Part shown: positions 55,805-63,046 of the stretch, in pieces
Layout of the letters: each line of letters begins with the position of its first letter
Position numbering within the stretch: position 1 is the stretch's first letter
Assembly (NCBI RefSeq): GCF_900156625.1
Contig: NZ_FTOB01000002.1
Coordinates: 1 to 64,000 of the forward strand
Reading direction: 5' to 3'
Origin: Zobellia uliginosa
GTDB taxonomy: Bacteria > Bacteroidota > Bacteroidia > Flavobacteriales > Flavobacteriaceae
Length of the DNA: 64,000 bases
Notes under the pieces: generated by a model
Database searches by the model: none
What the model was told of the DNA's origin: nothing
Seen by the model: the letters and a program-made list of their open reading frames with translations, nothing else
Translations under genes and position numbers: made by a program

Positions 55805-55824
55805 TTTTTTTTGATTATAGCTAA

Positions 55825-56091
55825 CGGCCCGGGACTAGGCCCTGCGGATGCGCAGCATACGCGTTAAGGGTCTGGGCTGGGCATCCGTGGGGCTTATCCC
55901 TTGTTGTGTTTCGTTTTGCTTCGGGAGGTCCCTACGGTTCTCTGAGGTCGCTCCCTATATTTTTGCGCCGCCCTTCCCGGGCCGTTGTGGCGTATTGAGC
56001 GCACCGGGAATCGAAAAAAGGTATGGGTACGGAGTGTTGCCCGTCTTGCTTTTTTCGATGTAGGGACGCGGCCGAAGGCAATTCGCCACAA
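55825..56091 (-). repeat. 267-bp gene-less cassette, copy 3 of 6 (attC 55825-55990)
   Basis: Identical plan to copy 1; core GTTGTGGCG at 55984-55992, outer CGCCACAAC at 56084-56092. It differs by GGTCCC in place of GGTCTC near 55926. Confidence 0.85.
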
Positions 56092-56217
56092 CGTGTTTGT
56101 GTATGATTTCGTTGCGTGTTTAAGCACTAAAGTTAGCAAATAAATCACAGATAGAAAGTCCGCGAGGACTTTCGTAAGTAGACTATAACTAGCAATGAAT
56201 TATACACGGTGTTAGGC
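56092..56217 (-). other. attC-like recombination site
   Basis: Left part GTGTTTGTGTATGATTTCG, hairpin AAAGTCCGCGAGGACTTTC, right part AATTATACACGGT and core GTTAGGC (56211-56217), complement of GCCTAAC at 56974-56980. Confidence 0.8.
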
Positions 56218-56225
56218 ATCTGGCT

Positions 56226-56948
56226 TTATTTTTTTCCTCCGAATAATCTTGATAGAAATCCTTGTTTTACTTTTTTCTCTACAATCCAAATCGGTTTATC
56301 TGTCGGTCTTATGATTTTCGTATTGGGACCTGATTTTCCCCAAGGAAATCCGGTTTTTATTGGTTCATTTGTTAAATCTACAATTAAAAACATTTCAGGA
56401 AATGCTATTTTTTTGTTTTCAAAATCATAGTCTTTCTCATTCTTTTCCATAATTCCGACTTTTTCAGTCCAAATTTCCATAACGGTTTGTTCGTGAATTA
56501 TGTCAAGTGTTGATTCATTTCCTTTTTTTCCATATTCGTCAACCTGCTCAATAAATTGACTTAAATTTTCGGAATGTTTTACAATAACTGCTGGGTCGTG
56601 ACAAACATAATAGACTGAATTCCAATTTCCTTTTGTGTCAATGTCAAGAATCCAAAAATTCCCAAATCCATCTCCAGCAAGTTGGATTGAATTAGGAAAC
56701 ATTTCTTCAAAACCAAAATGTCCAAATGAGTCAAATCGAACTTCTTCTAATCCGTAAAATTCAAAACCTTTACTAAACTTTAAAAGTTCTTCAATTTCAG
56801 TAGGAAGAAAATTGTTAGGTAACTGCTTTTTGTATTCAACAATTTCTTCATTGGTCATTCCGTCCAACAATTCTACTTTATATAAATCTCCATCTTCAGA
56901 TTCGTACTTATTGGTTAAAATTGATTCTAATTTTTGTTTCGGATTCAT
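56226..56948 (-). CDS. SMI1/KNR4 (SUKH) family immunity-like protein
   Basis: A 240-residue protein with a SUKH-type domain: LPNNFLPTEIEELLKFSKGFEFYG, the family core GDGFGNFWILDIDTKGNWNSVYYVCHDPAVIVKHSENLSQFI. An extra C-terminal ~90 residues ends in a Lys-rich, glycine tail. SUKH proteins often neutralise toxins of contact-dependent systems. No toxin is adjacent, so it may be an orphan immunity cassette. Confidence 0.8.
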   Translation of the reverse strand: MNPKQKLESILTNKYESEDGDLYKVELLDGMTNEEIVEYKKQLPNNFLPTEIEELLKFSKGFEFYGLEEVRFDSFGHFGFEEMFPNSIQLAGDGFGNFWILDIDTKGNWNSVYYVCHDPAVIVKHSENLSQFIEQVDEYGKKGNESTLDIIHEQTVMEIWTEKVGIMEKNEKDYDFENKKIAFPEMFLIVDLTNEPIKTGFPWGKSGPNTKIIRPTDKPIWIVEKKVKQGFLSRLFGGKK

Positions 56949-56979
56949 ATTTTGAGTTGAGTGAGTAGCTTGTGCCTAA

Positions 56980-57104
56980 CGGTTTATGTATGATTAGTTG
57001 CGGACTTTTCCAACGGAAAATGTCCGCCTGACTCTAAAGATAATTGATTGCAGGAATTTCCAAGTGGAAATTCCGACCGCAATTAATTATACACCATGTT
57101 GTAA
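56980..57104 (-). other. attC-like recombination site
   Basis: The left arm TATGTATGATTAGTTGCGG pairs with the right arm CCGCAATTAATTATACACCAT. Core GTTGTAA (57098-57104), GTTGTAACAC versus GTGTTACAAC at 57702-57711, an exact complement. Confidence 0.8.
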
Positions 57105-57111
57105 CACGTTT

Positions 57112-57690
57112 TTATTTTAAAAATTCTAAGTCCAGATACATATTTTTTCTGTCGTCTGGGTCAATATATAGAATGGTTTTCTTTTTCAATGCAAAATGAA
57201 TTTTCAGGTTATCCGTATCCATTTCAATTGACTCTCTATAGGTTATTGTTCGGCCCTTAATGGTTTTTTTAAATGATATTTGATTTAAAGTCCGATTTAC
57301 CAACTTTAAATTTCTATCTCCTCTTCCCACAACCTCATTAAGTCCAGCATATCGTGTATTGTCTGTTATAATTTGTTCTTGCCAAGAACTTGAATTTACC
57401 TTAACCTTATTTAAGTCTATCTCAATTTTTTGTCCATCTTTTTTAAGTTTTTCAATTCTTTTTTCGTTCTCCGCTTTTGCAGCTCTGTCTGTCAGTTTTG
57501 TTTTTATTATCCAGTAAAGAAGTGGAATTATTAGGACAATTCCGAAAGCAACAAAGTAAGGATTTAAGTCTCCCATTGGTCTCCATCTCCCCCGGTAACC
57601 AAGGCCAGCAAGTATCGCAAGAAATCCGATATAGACAATTCCAAAAAAGATATAAGTCTTTAGAGAATTTATGATGTCCTTAAATTTCAT
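57112..57690 (-). CDS. Cassette two-TM hypothetical protein
   Basis: 192 residues from the ATG at 57690 (MKFKDIINSLKTY), chosen because upstream codons lie in the attC of the next cassette. Membrane helices about 12-30 and 45-63, then a cytoplasmic domain with KAENEKRIEKLKKDGQ and RGDRNLKLVNRTLNQ. Unknown family. Confidence 0.6.
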   Translation of the reverse strand: MKFKDIINSLKTYIFFGIVYIGFLAILAGLGYRGRWRPMGDLNPYFVAFGIVLIIPLLYWIIKTKLTDRAAKAENEKRIEKLKKDGQKIEIDLNKVKVNSSSWQEQIITDNTRYAGLNEVVGRGDRNLKLVNRTLNQISFKKTIKGRTITYRESIEMDTDNLKIHFALKKKTILYIDPDDRKNMYLDLEFLK

Positions 57691-57710
57691 GTTTGAGAAA
57701 TGTGTTACAA

Positions 57711-57834
57711 CGGCTCGCATAAGAGTAGTGGCGGTTTTAAGACCACAATCTTTTCGGCCAAGACTTACGTTTATTAATAGTATCAACTTTTGTTTTAGCA
57801 CTTTCTCCGCCATTACTTTTATGCATTGTTGTGC
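57711..57834 (-). other. attC-like recombination site
   Basis: The left arm TCGCATAAGAGTAGTGGCGG pairs with CTCCGCCATTACTTTTATGCA. Core GTTGTGC (57828-57834); GTTGTGCCAC is the exact complement of GTGGCACAAC at 58364-58373. Confidence 0.8.
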
Positions 57835-58354
57835 CACGTTTTTTTATTTCTCTTTCGTCCAAGTCCACGTAGTAATCTTGGTTTTTGATTAAGTCTGCAC
57901 CAATTTCTTCAATTTCTAAATTCAGTTCTCGACCGTCCTTTTCTTTAAAGAAAATCCCGTCACAATCGATAGGGACTTGAATGTCAATCTCATTAAATTC
58001 TTTGTCAACCAATTTTAAGTCCCACCAACGCGAAATGTAAAACGAACTTGTTTCTTGGTCAGCAGTTAGGTCAAGGATAGTGTCGGTTTCAAGGTCTTTA
58101 ATTTTCTCTTTTTGGTTAATGTCAATTATGTAACCGTGTCCACCCGAAACAACACACGCAACTCCTTTACTATTTAATTCTGCAACTAAGAAATTGTGGT
58201 TGTCCTTTTCTCTGAAACCACCAACCCATCCAAGTCCGTCTCTTGTTGTAAACTTCACGTAATGCCAAACTTGTTCTCGCCAAGGTCCTGGCAAGTCAAA
58301 CAGGATTTCTTCATACTCTCCTGAAATTGGTGCTCCGTTTAGTTTCTCTGTCAT
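57737..58354 (-). CDS. Cassette hypothetical protein running through its own attC
   Basis: About 205 residues from the ATG at 58354 (MTEKLNGAPISGEYEEIL). Soluble; FDLPGPWREQVWHYVKF, GYIIDINQKE, FYISRWWDLKL. This is an immunity-like hypothetical that I cannot name. It has no stop before the attC: the frame continues for about 33 codons through the core and stem to 57737. The last third is thus encoded by recombination-site DNA, or the native stop was lost. Confidence 0.6.
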   Translation of the reverse strand: MTEKLNGAPISGEYEEILFDLPGPWREQVWHYVKFTTRDGLGWVGGFREKDNHNFLVAELNSKGVACVVSGGHGYIIDINQKEKIKDLETDTILDLTADQETSSFYISRWWDLKLVDKEFNEIDIQVPIDCDGIFFKEKDGRELNLEIEEIGADLIKNQDYYVDLDEREIKKRGTTMHKSNGGESAKTKVDTINKRKSWPKRLWS

Positions 58355-58372
58355 TTTTTTAATGTGGCACAA

Positions 58373-58650
58373 CGTTGTTGTATAAGAATAGTTGCGGGTT
58401 TGTATGCGAGGAATTTCCGAAGGAAATTCAGACGTTACAAACACGCAACGACCTTTGATTAAGCACTAAACCGTAATTATTTTTATACGGTGTGCCTGTT
58501 GCACAAGCATGAATTCCATCAACATCTACTTGTTAGGTTATTTTGTGAAATATAACTAACTGATATATTGGGTTTTCATTATTTCTGATAATTCAAAAAC
58601 TATCAATTTGTTCCTGATGACGGCTTGTGCAACGGTTACCGGTGTTGGCA
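58373..58650 (-). other. attC-like site interrupted by a MITE
   Basis: Left part GTTGTTGTATAAGAATAGTTGCGG, right part CCGTAATTATTTTTATACGGT. MITE 58492-58640, then core GTTGGCA (58644-58650), complement of TTGCCAAC at 59442-59449. The three bases GGT flank both sides of the MITE. Confidence 0.75.
58492..58640. mobile_element. MITE-like element, copy 4 (149 bp), with flanking GGT
   Basis: Ends GTGCCTGTTGCACAAG / TTGTGCAACGGTTACC. GGT precedes and follows it, which looks like a 3-bp (or 4-bp CGGT) target duplication. Confidence 0.78.
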
Positions 58651-59423
58651 ACTGGCTTTATTTTCAGTTTGTTTAATTCTCTCTGTTCGTTTTCGGCTAA
58701 AATTTTGTCAATTTCAGTCCATTCTTTTCTTTCAATTAATTCTTTCAGTTCTTTCCATTTATTTACTATTTCTACATTTTCTAATCGTTCGTGAAGCTCT
58801 ATCTCGTTTTCCAAAATCTCGATGGCTTTATTCACTTTATGCTGTTTGAGTTCCGAGAATAAAATTAAAAATTGAGATTTGTAAATGTCATTTCCTCCAC
58901 ACTTGGAATAAAATGGAAAAATATTTGGTTTGCTCGTTATCTTTTTGGTCGAATTGTATTTGTCAAAAAATGGCAACGCATTTACAATTAATTTCTCTGA
59001 TAAATAATCTGCTAGTATTAGATACTCTTTTGATATTCGGAAATGTTTTCTGATTGTTTTGTCTATTTCTTCTATTTTTTTCGAGCCAATTAAATAGTAT
59101 TCGTTCGTAAGACCTTCCCAACAATAAGGAACTAATCCAATTCGAATTTCTATATCGTCTTTCGCTCCAGACCAACTTCCACGATTGTCAATATCAATAA
59201 CTTCAAGTAAGTCATTTGTCAGTCGATAATGTTTTCTGCCTTTCTTTTTAAATCCGTATTCCTTGAGGTTTATACCAATTATTTTATTCAGCTCGTTGTA
59301 AGCTGGTTTCCATTTCTCTTTTGGTAAACTCTTAAAAACTTTGTTTTTTTCAAATTCCGATATTTCAGATTCAGAATTTGAGCTCTGTCCTTTGGGTTTT
59401 CCGAAAAGATTGAAGTACTTCAT
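58593..59423 (-). CDS. DUF4304 family protein, C-terminus extended by MITE
   Basis: A 276-residue protein. DUF4304-like core: NKIIGINLKEYGFKKKGRKHYRLTNDLLEVIDIDN, then IEIRIGLVPYCWEG, an aromatic-rich groove typical of these uncharacterised immunity-type proteins. The frame passes the attC core. Without the MITE it would stop at a TAA in the attC stem (GTATAA). With the MITE it gains about 15 residues and ends inside the element. Native length probably near 262. Confidence 0.72.
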   Translation of the reverse strand: MKYFNLFGKPKGQSSNSESEISEFEKNKVFKSLPKEKWKPAYNELNKIIGINLKEYGFKKKGRKHYRLTNDLLEVIDIDNRGSWSGAKDDIEIRIGLVPYCWEGLTNEYYLIGSKKIEEIDKTIRKHFRISKEYLILADYLSEKLIVNALPFFDKYNSTKKITSKPNIFPFYSKCGGNDIYKSQFLILFSELKQHKVNKAIEILENEIELHERLENVEIVNKWKELKELIERKEWTEIDKILAENEQRELNKLKIKPVANTGNRCTSRHQEQIDSF

Positions 59424-59448
59424 TGTCGTTTTTTCAGCTTGTTGCCAA

Positions 59449-59715
59449 CGGCCCGGGACTAGGCCCTGCGGATGCGCAGCATACGCGTTAAGGGTCTGGG
59501 CTGGGCATCCGTGGGGCTTATCCCTTGTTGTGTTTCGTTTTGCTTCGGGAGGTCTCTACGGTTCTCTGAGGTCGCTCCCTATATTTTTGCGCCGCCCTTC
59601 CCGGGCCGTTGTGGCGTATTGAGCGCACCGGGAATCGAAAAAAGGTATGGGTACGGAGTGTTGCCCGTCTTGCTTTTTTCGATGTAGGGACGCGGCCGAA
59701 GGCAATTCGCCACAA
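59449..59715 (-). repeat. 267-bp gene-less cassette, copy 4 of 6 (attC 59449-59614)
   Basis: Same as copy 1 by eye apart from its intact outer end; core GTTGTGGCG at 59608-59616, outer CGCCACAAC at 59708-59716. Between the DUF4304 and HEPN cassettes. Confidence 0.85.
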
Positions 59716-59906
59716 CGGTTTAGCTATGAACAGTACGGGAGCAAACTAGCGTTTGCTTTCCGCCACGCACATAGCAAAATCTTTTTGTTTTGTTTTTTTC
59801 TTTTCCTTGTTTAAAGCAAAATCCCAAAGATTTTGCGGACTTCATAAAAATACACAAACCCTGCGACTAAGCCCGAAGCCCGTATTGTTTATAGGTTTTG
59901 TTGTAG
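59716..59906 (-). other. attC-like recombination site
   Basis: The left arm TAGCTATGAACAGTACGGG pairs with CCCGTATTGTTTATAGG. Core GTTGTAG (59900-59906); GTTGTAGCAC is the complement of GTGCTACAAC at 61231-61240. Uninterrupted sister of the site at 39295. Confidence 0.8.
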
Positions 59907-59914
59907 CACGTTTT

Positions 59915-60631
59915 TTACGTTCTGCTTTTTACAAAGTCATAAGTTTGCTTAATACCTTCGTTAGTCAATTTAATGTGTTTTTGAAAAAACTCAGGTAATC
60001 CAGACTTTTCTAAGAATATTTCTTTAATCTTAGTCATATCACCAGTATTACTTAAAATTAATTCTTTGTATTTCGTTTCTATATGTTCGTAATGAACAAC
60101 AACTTTTCTTTTTTCATTGAAGTCTTTAAATTCTCCGTCTTTGAAATCAATTAGCCATTTTATATTGTGATTTGTTTGATATTCAGTTTTTAAGTTCTCA
60201 ATAACGTTTGCAAACATAATTGCCCTCGGATTTGGAAACTTATCTGGAAATTCATTCGCGATTTTATCTCCAATTCTGTCCCAAAAGTTATAAAGCTTTT
60301 CAAAACATATACTTGCATACATTCCATAAAGGGAATCATACATATTCTGTCTGTAGGTACTAAATTCTTTGCCTTTTAAGATTGCTGTTTCATTTATTGG
60401 ATTATTAATGTAAGGTCTAAGAGCGAATAAAATTCCAGTTACATAAACTAAGTCTGCGTGTATGTATCTGATATCTTGAGTTATGTTATAATCTAGTCTT
60501 GAATCAACTGCTTTTTGACCAATAAAGAAGGAATCCAGTTTAATCTTATCTGCCTCAGTATTTAATCCATTCTCTTTTACCTTTCTCGTAATAAGTGTGT
60601 AAAAGTCATTTATAATTTCCTTGTCGGTCAT
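59915..60631 (-). CDS. HEPN-like (Cthe_2314-type) cassette protein
   Basis: 238 residues from the ATG at 60631 (MTDKEIINDFYTL). All-helical. MYASICFEKLYNFWDRIGDKI and EKRKVVVHYEHIE give the R-x4-6-H motif of HEPN ribonuclease-fold proteins, and the overall layout fits the Cthe_2314 HEPN family. Second gene of a two-gene cassette whose first gene also carries an R-x4-H. A leftover cassette-end sequence (GTTGTAGCACG) sits just upstream at 60661. Confidence 0.65.
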   Translation of the reverse strand: MTDKEIINDFYTLITRKVKENGLNTEADKIKLDSFFIGQKAVDSRLDYNITQDIRYIHADLVYVTGILFALRPYINNPINETAILKGKEFSTYRQNMYDSLYGMYASICFEKLYNFWDRIGDKIANEFPDKFPNPRAIMFANVIENLKTEYQTNHNIKWLIDFKDGEFKDFNEKRKVVVHYEHIETKYKELILSNTGDMTKIKEIFLEKSGLPEFFQKHIKLTNEGIKQTYDFVKSRT

Positions 60632-60660
60632 TGCGGATTTATTGCTTAAAAAGAGGTTTT

Positions 60661-60671
60661 GTTGTAGCACG
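60661..60671 (-). repeat. Fossil attC core between two cassette genes
   Basis: GTTGTAGCACGTTTTTT with preceding AGGTTTT repeats the sequence at 59894-59915 exactly, but no attC arm precedes it. It marks a junction where a site was deleted and two cassettes fused, or a duplication. Confidence 0.55.
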
Positions 60672-60675
60672 TTTT

Positions 60676-61221
60676 TTAACTGATTGGATAATTTTTCATT
60701 CCAATAAAAAATCCATTCATCATTTTATTTATAAATCCGTCATATTCGTTAAAAACTCTTTTAAATGTATTAAAATCGTCTATTGTTGTTACTTTAAAAT
60801 CATTTGGACTTTTCGGATGTGTGATTCTATCTCTTTCGGTTTTTATTGTTTTTAATCGTTCTAAATCTGAATCAAAATATTCTTTTTGAATATCAGTTTT
60901 TTCCCAAGTCTTAGCTATTTGCTTGAATGTTTTTTTGAATTTTACCATAAACTTATCTCTATCTGAATAATTTTGATAGCTATCAAGTCTGTTTAAATTA
61001 AATAAATCGGATTCAATCAAAGAAAATAACTCTCTTAAACAAGCTCTGTATAATGTATTAAATGCTTTTTGGTCATTCTTTGATTCAAAAGTCAACTCAA
61101 TAAGATTCAAATAATCATTACGTATTATGTTATGAGTCTTCTGATAATTATGAAAAATCAGTTCAGCTTCTTGAAACTCTTTTAAACTACTATAATATTT
61201 TGTAGGGTGTTCTGCTTCCAT
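60676..61221 (-). CDS. HEPN-like helical cassette protein
   Basis: A 181-residue all-helical protein, unnamed. It contains NTLYRACLRELFSLIESDLF and, near residue 133, TERDRITHPKS, an R-x4-H pattern of the HEPN type. Upstream partner of the Cthe_2314-like gene in one cassette. ATG 18 bp from the cassette end. A two-component RNase or toxin-antitoxin arrangement is plausible but unproven. Confidence 0.6.
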   Translation of the reverse strand: MEAEHPTKYYSSLKEFQEAELIFHNYQKTHNIIRNDYLNLIELTFESKNDQKAFNTLYRACLRELFSLIESDLFNLNRLDSYQNYSDRDKFMVKFKKTFKQIAKTWEKTDIQKEYFDSDLERLKTIKTERDRITHPKSPNDFKVTTIDDFNTFKRVFNEYDGFINKMMNGFFIGMKNYPIS

Positions 61222-61239
61222 TTTTTAAATGTGCTACAA

Positions 61240-61506
61240 CGGCCCGGGACTAGGCCCTGCGGATGCGCAGCATACGCGTTAAGGGTCTGGGCTGCGCATC
61301 CGTGGGGCTTATCCCTTGTTGTGTTTCGTTTTCCTTCGGGAGGTCTCTACGGTTCTCTGAGGTCGCTCCCTATATTTTTGCGCCGCCCTTCCCGGGCCGT
61401 TGTGGCGTATTGAGCGCACCGGGAATCGAAAAAAGGTATGGGTACGGAGTGTTGCCCGTCTTGCTTTTTTCGATGTAGGGACGCGGCCGAAGGCAATTCG
61501 CCACAA
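61240..61506 (-). repeat. 267-bp gene-less cassette, copy 5 of 6 (attC 61240-61405)
   Basis: Core GTTGTGGCG at 61399-61407. It differs from copies 1-4 at two linked places: GGCTGCGCATCC for GGCTGGGCATCC, which perfects a stem with CGGATGCGCAGC, and TTTTCCTTCGG for TTTTGCTTCGG. Copy 6 shares both changes. Confidence 0.85.
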
Positions 61507-61787
61507 CGGTTACGTATAAGAATAGTGCGTTATTTTGAGCTCGAGGATTTTCCGCAGGAAAATCAGAGTTAGTAAACAGACACTGCCTTATAAATTTTGT
61601 ACTAAAATACGCATTATTTTTATACAATGTGCCTGTTGCACAAGCATGAATTCCATCAACACCTACTTGTTAGGTTATTTTGTAAAATATAACTAACTGA
61701 TATTTTGTCTTTTAATTATTTCTTATAATTCAAAAACTATCAATTTATTCCGGATGACGGGTTGTGCAACGGTTACCAATGTTATGT
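61507..61787 (-). other. attC-like site interrupted by a MITE
   Basis: Left part CGTATAAGAATAGTGCG, hairpin GGATTTTCCGCAGGAAAATC, right part CGCATTATTTTTATACAAT. MITE 61629-61777 flanked by AAT on both sides, core GTTATGT (61781-61787), GTTATGTAGC versus GCTACATAAC at 62033-62042, an exact complement. Confidence 0.8.
61629..61777. mobile_element. MITE-like element, copy 5 (149 bp), with flanking AAT
   Basis: Same ends as the other copies; AAT (or CAAT) on both sides supports a transposition-type target duplication. Confidence 0.8.
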
Positions 61788-62041
61788 AGCGGTTTTGATT
61801 TTTTGATAAAGATTGGCTTGACCTTTTTCGGAGTTTGAGTGAGTTCAGTTTTATTCTTATTCCGCAAAGTATTTGAATTCCGATTGATTTTATAGAGTTC
61901 AGAAATTTAAGATATTCCGCAGCTTTTTCTAATTCCGCAAACAAGCTTTTTTTCTTTTTTATAGTTCAGAAGAGGGGAAATGTTCCGCCTAATTTCCGCA
62001 ATGGTTGCGTTATACATTTCTCTTTGCTCACTGCTACATAA
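61788..62041 (-). other. Small cassette body, no clear gene
   Basis: About 250 bp between matched cassette ends. The minus strand has a 36-codon frame (ATG near 62015, MYNATIAEIRRN) and an overlapping TTG-started frame (FAELEKAAEYLKFLNS) that runs on into the attC. Neither looks like a convincing gene; together they could be a decayed or frameshifted one. Confidence 0.4.
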
Positions 62042-62380
62042 CGTCTCGGCTATGCGTAGTGCGGGATTTGAAAAGCGGAGTTTTCAAATTTGCACGTAGC
62101 CAAGAGTTTATATTTTGTTTTTAATTTATTCAGCTTAAACACCAAATTAAAGTATTGGCGGACTTTATTAAATGCTCTGACCTTTCGTTTAGTAGAAAAC
62201 CCGCATTACGTATAGCCCTTGTGCCTGTTGCACAACCATGAATTCCATCAATACCTACTTGTTAGGGTATTTTTTGCAAAATACAATTAACTGATATTCT
62301 GCGTTTTAGTTATTTTTGTAACTTAAAAACTATCAATTTGTTCCCGATGACGGCTTGTGCAACGATTACCCTTGTTGGCA
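62042..62380 (-). other. attC-like site interrupted by a MITE
   Basis: The left arm CGGCTATGCGTAGTGCGGG pairs with CCCGCATTACGTATAGCC. MITE 62221-62370 flanked by CTT on both sides, core GTTGGCA (62374-62380). Confidence 0.78.
62221..62370. mobile_element. MITE-like element, copy 6 (150 bp), with flanking CTT
   Basis: Ends GTGCCTGTTGCACAAC / TTGTGCAACGATTACC; inner sequence slightly diverged (TTTGTAACTTAAAAACTATC). Flanks CCTT / CCTT. Confidence 0.78.
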
Positions 62381-62398
62381 ACTGGCTTTTGTTTTCTT

Positions 62399-62596
62399 TC
62401 ATTTCAATTTTTTATTCTTTTCTTTTTTTATTAAAGACAATGCAATTTTTAACGCTTCTATTCTATTCACAAGAAGGCTTTTTTGAGAAGACCTGTCTCT
62501 ATCTATTAGTTTTTCTAAAGATTTTTCACATTTATGAATTAAAGATGTAATTCTAATAGCTGCTTGGTCTAAATCTTCTTCAGAATAATTTTCCAT
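62399..62596 (-). CDS. Small helical cassette protein
   Basis: A 65-residue, highly charged, all-helical protein (MENYSEEDLDQAAIRI, then Lys-rich end). Coiled-coil potential. It has the size and composition of antitoxins or small regulators, but no family is recognised. Only gene of cassette 62042-62645. Confidence 0.5.
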   Translation of the reverse strand: MENYSEEDLDQAAIRITSLIHKCEKSLEKLIDRDRSSQKSLLVNRIEALKIALSLIKKEKNKKLK

Positions 62597-62645
62597 TTTT
62601 TAAAGTTATTTACTTAAAGTTCAGAGTTGTTTAGCTTGATGCCAA

Positions 62646-62912
62646 CGGCCCGGGACTAGGCCCTGCGGATGCGCAGCATACGCGTTAAGGGTCTGGGCTG
62701 CGCATCCGTGGGGCTTATCCCTTGTTGTGTTTCGTTTTCCTTCGGGAGGTCTCTACGGTTCTCTGAGGTCGCTCCCTATATTTTTGCGCCGCCCTTCCCG
62801 GGCCGTTGTGGCGTATTGAGCGCACCGGGAATCGAAAAAAGGTATGGGTACGGAGTGTTGCCCGTCTTGCTTTTTTCGATGTAGGGACGCGGCCGAAGGC
62901 AATTCGCCACAA
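62646..62912 (-). repeat. 267-bp gene-less cassette, copy 6 of 6 (attC 62646-62811)
   Basis: Core GTTGTGGCG at 62805-62813. Carries the same two changes as copy 5, so the two are the most recent duplicates. Directly before the reverse-transcriptase cassette. Confidence 0.85.
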
Positions 62913-63037
62913 CGGTCTCGGCTATGAGTAGTTGCGTGGTTTAGCACTTAACTTTGCAAGTACAAACCAAACTGAAAATCCGAGAGGATTTTCAGATGTA
63001 GGCGAGAACAAGCAGTTACTTATAGCCATTGTTGGTG
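62913..63037 (-). other. attC-like recombination site
   Basis: The left arm CGGCTATGAGTAGTTGCGTG pairs with CAGTTACTTATAGCC; hairpin AAAATCCGAGAGGATTTTC. Core GTTGGTG at 63031-63037. The other end of this cassette is outside the window. Confidence 0.75.
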
Positions 63038-63046
63038 GCTGGGCTT

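Noticed and set aside
59472..59715. The same 65-71-codon open frames (MRSIRVKGLG... on + and WRIAFGRVPTSKK... on -) found in all six GC-rich repeats
   Set aside because: They recur only because the DNA repeat recurs. The plus frame runs through the attC, the minus frame would need a TTG start that is CTG in copy 1, and neither has a ribosome site or protein-like composition.
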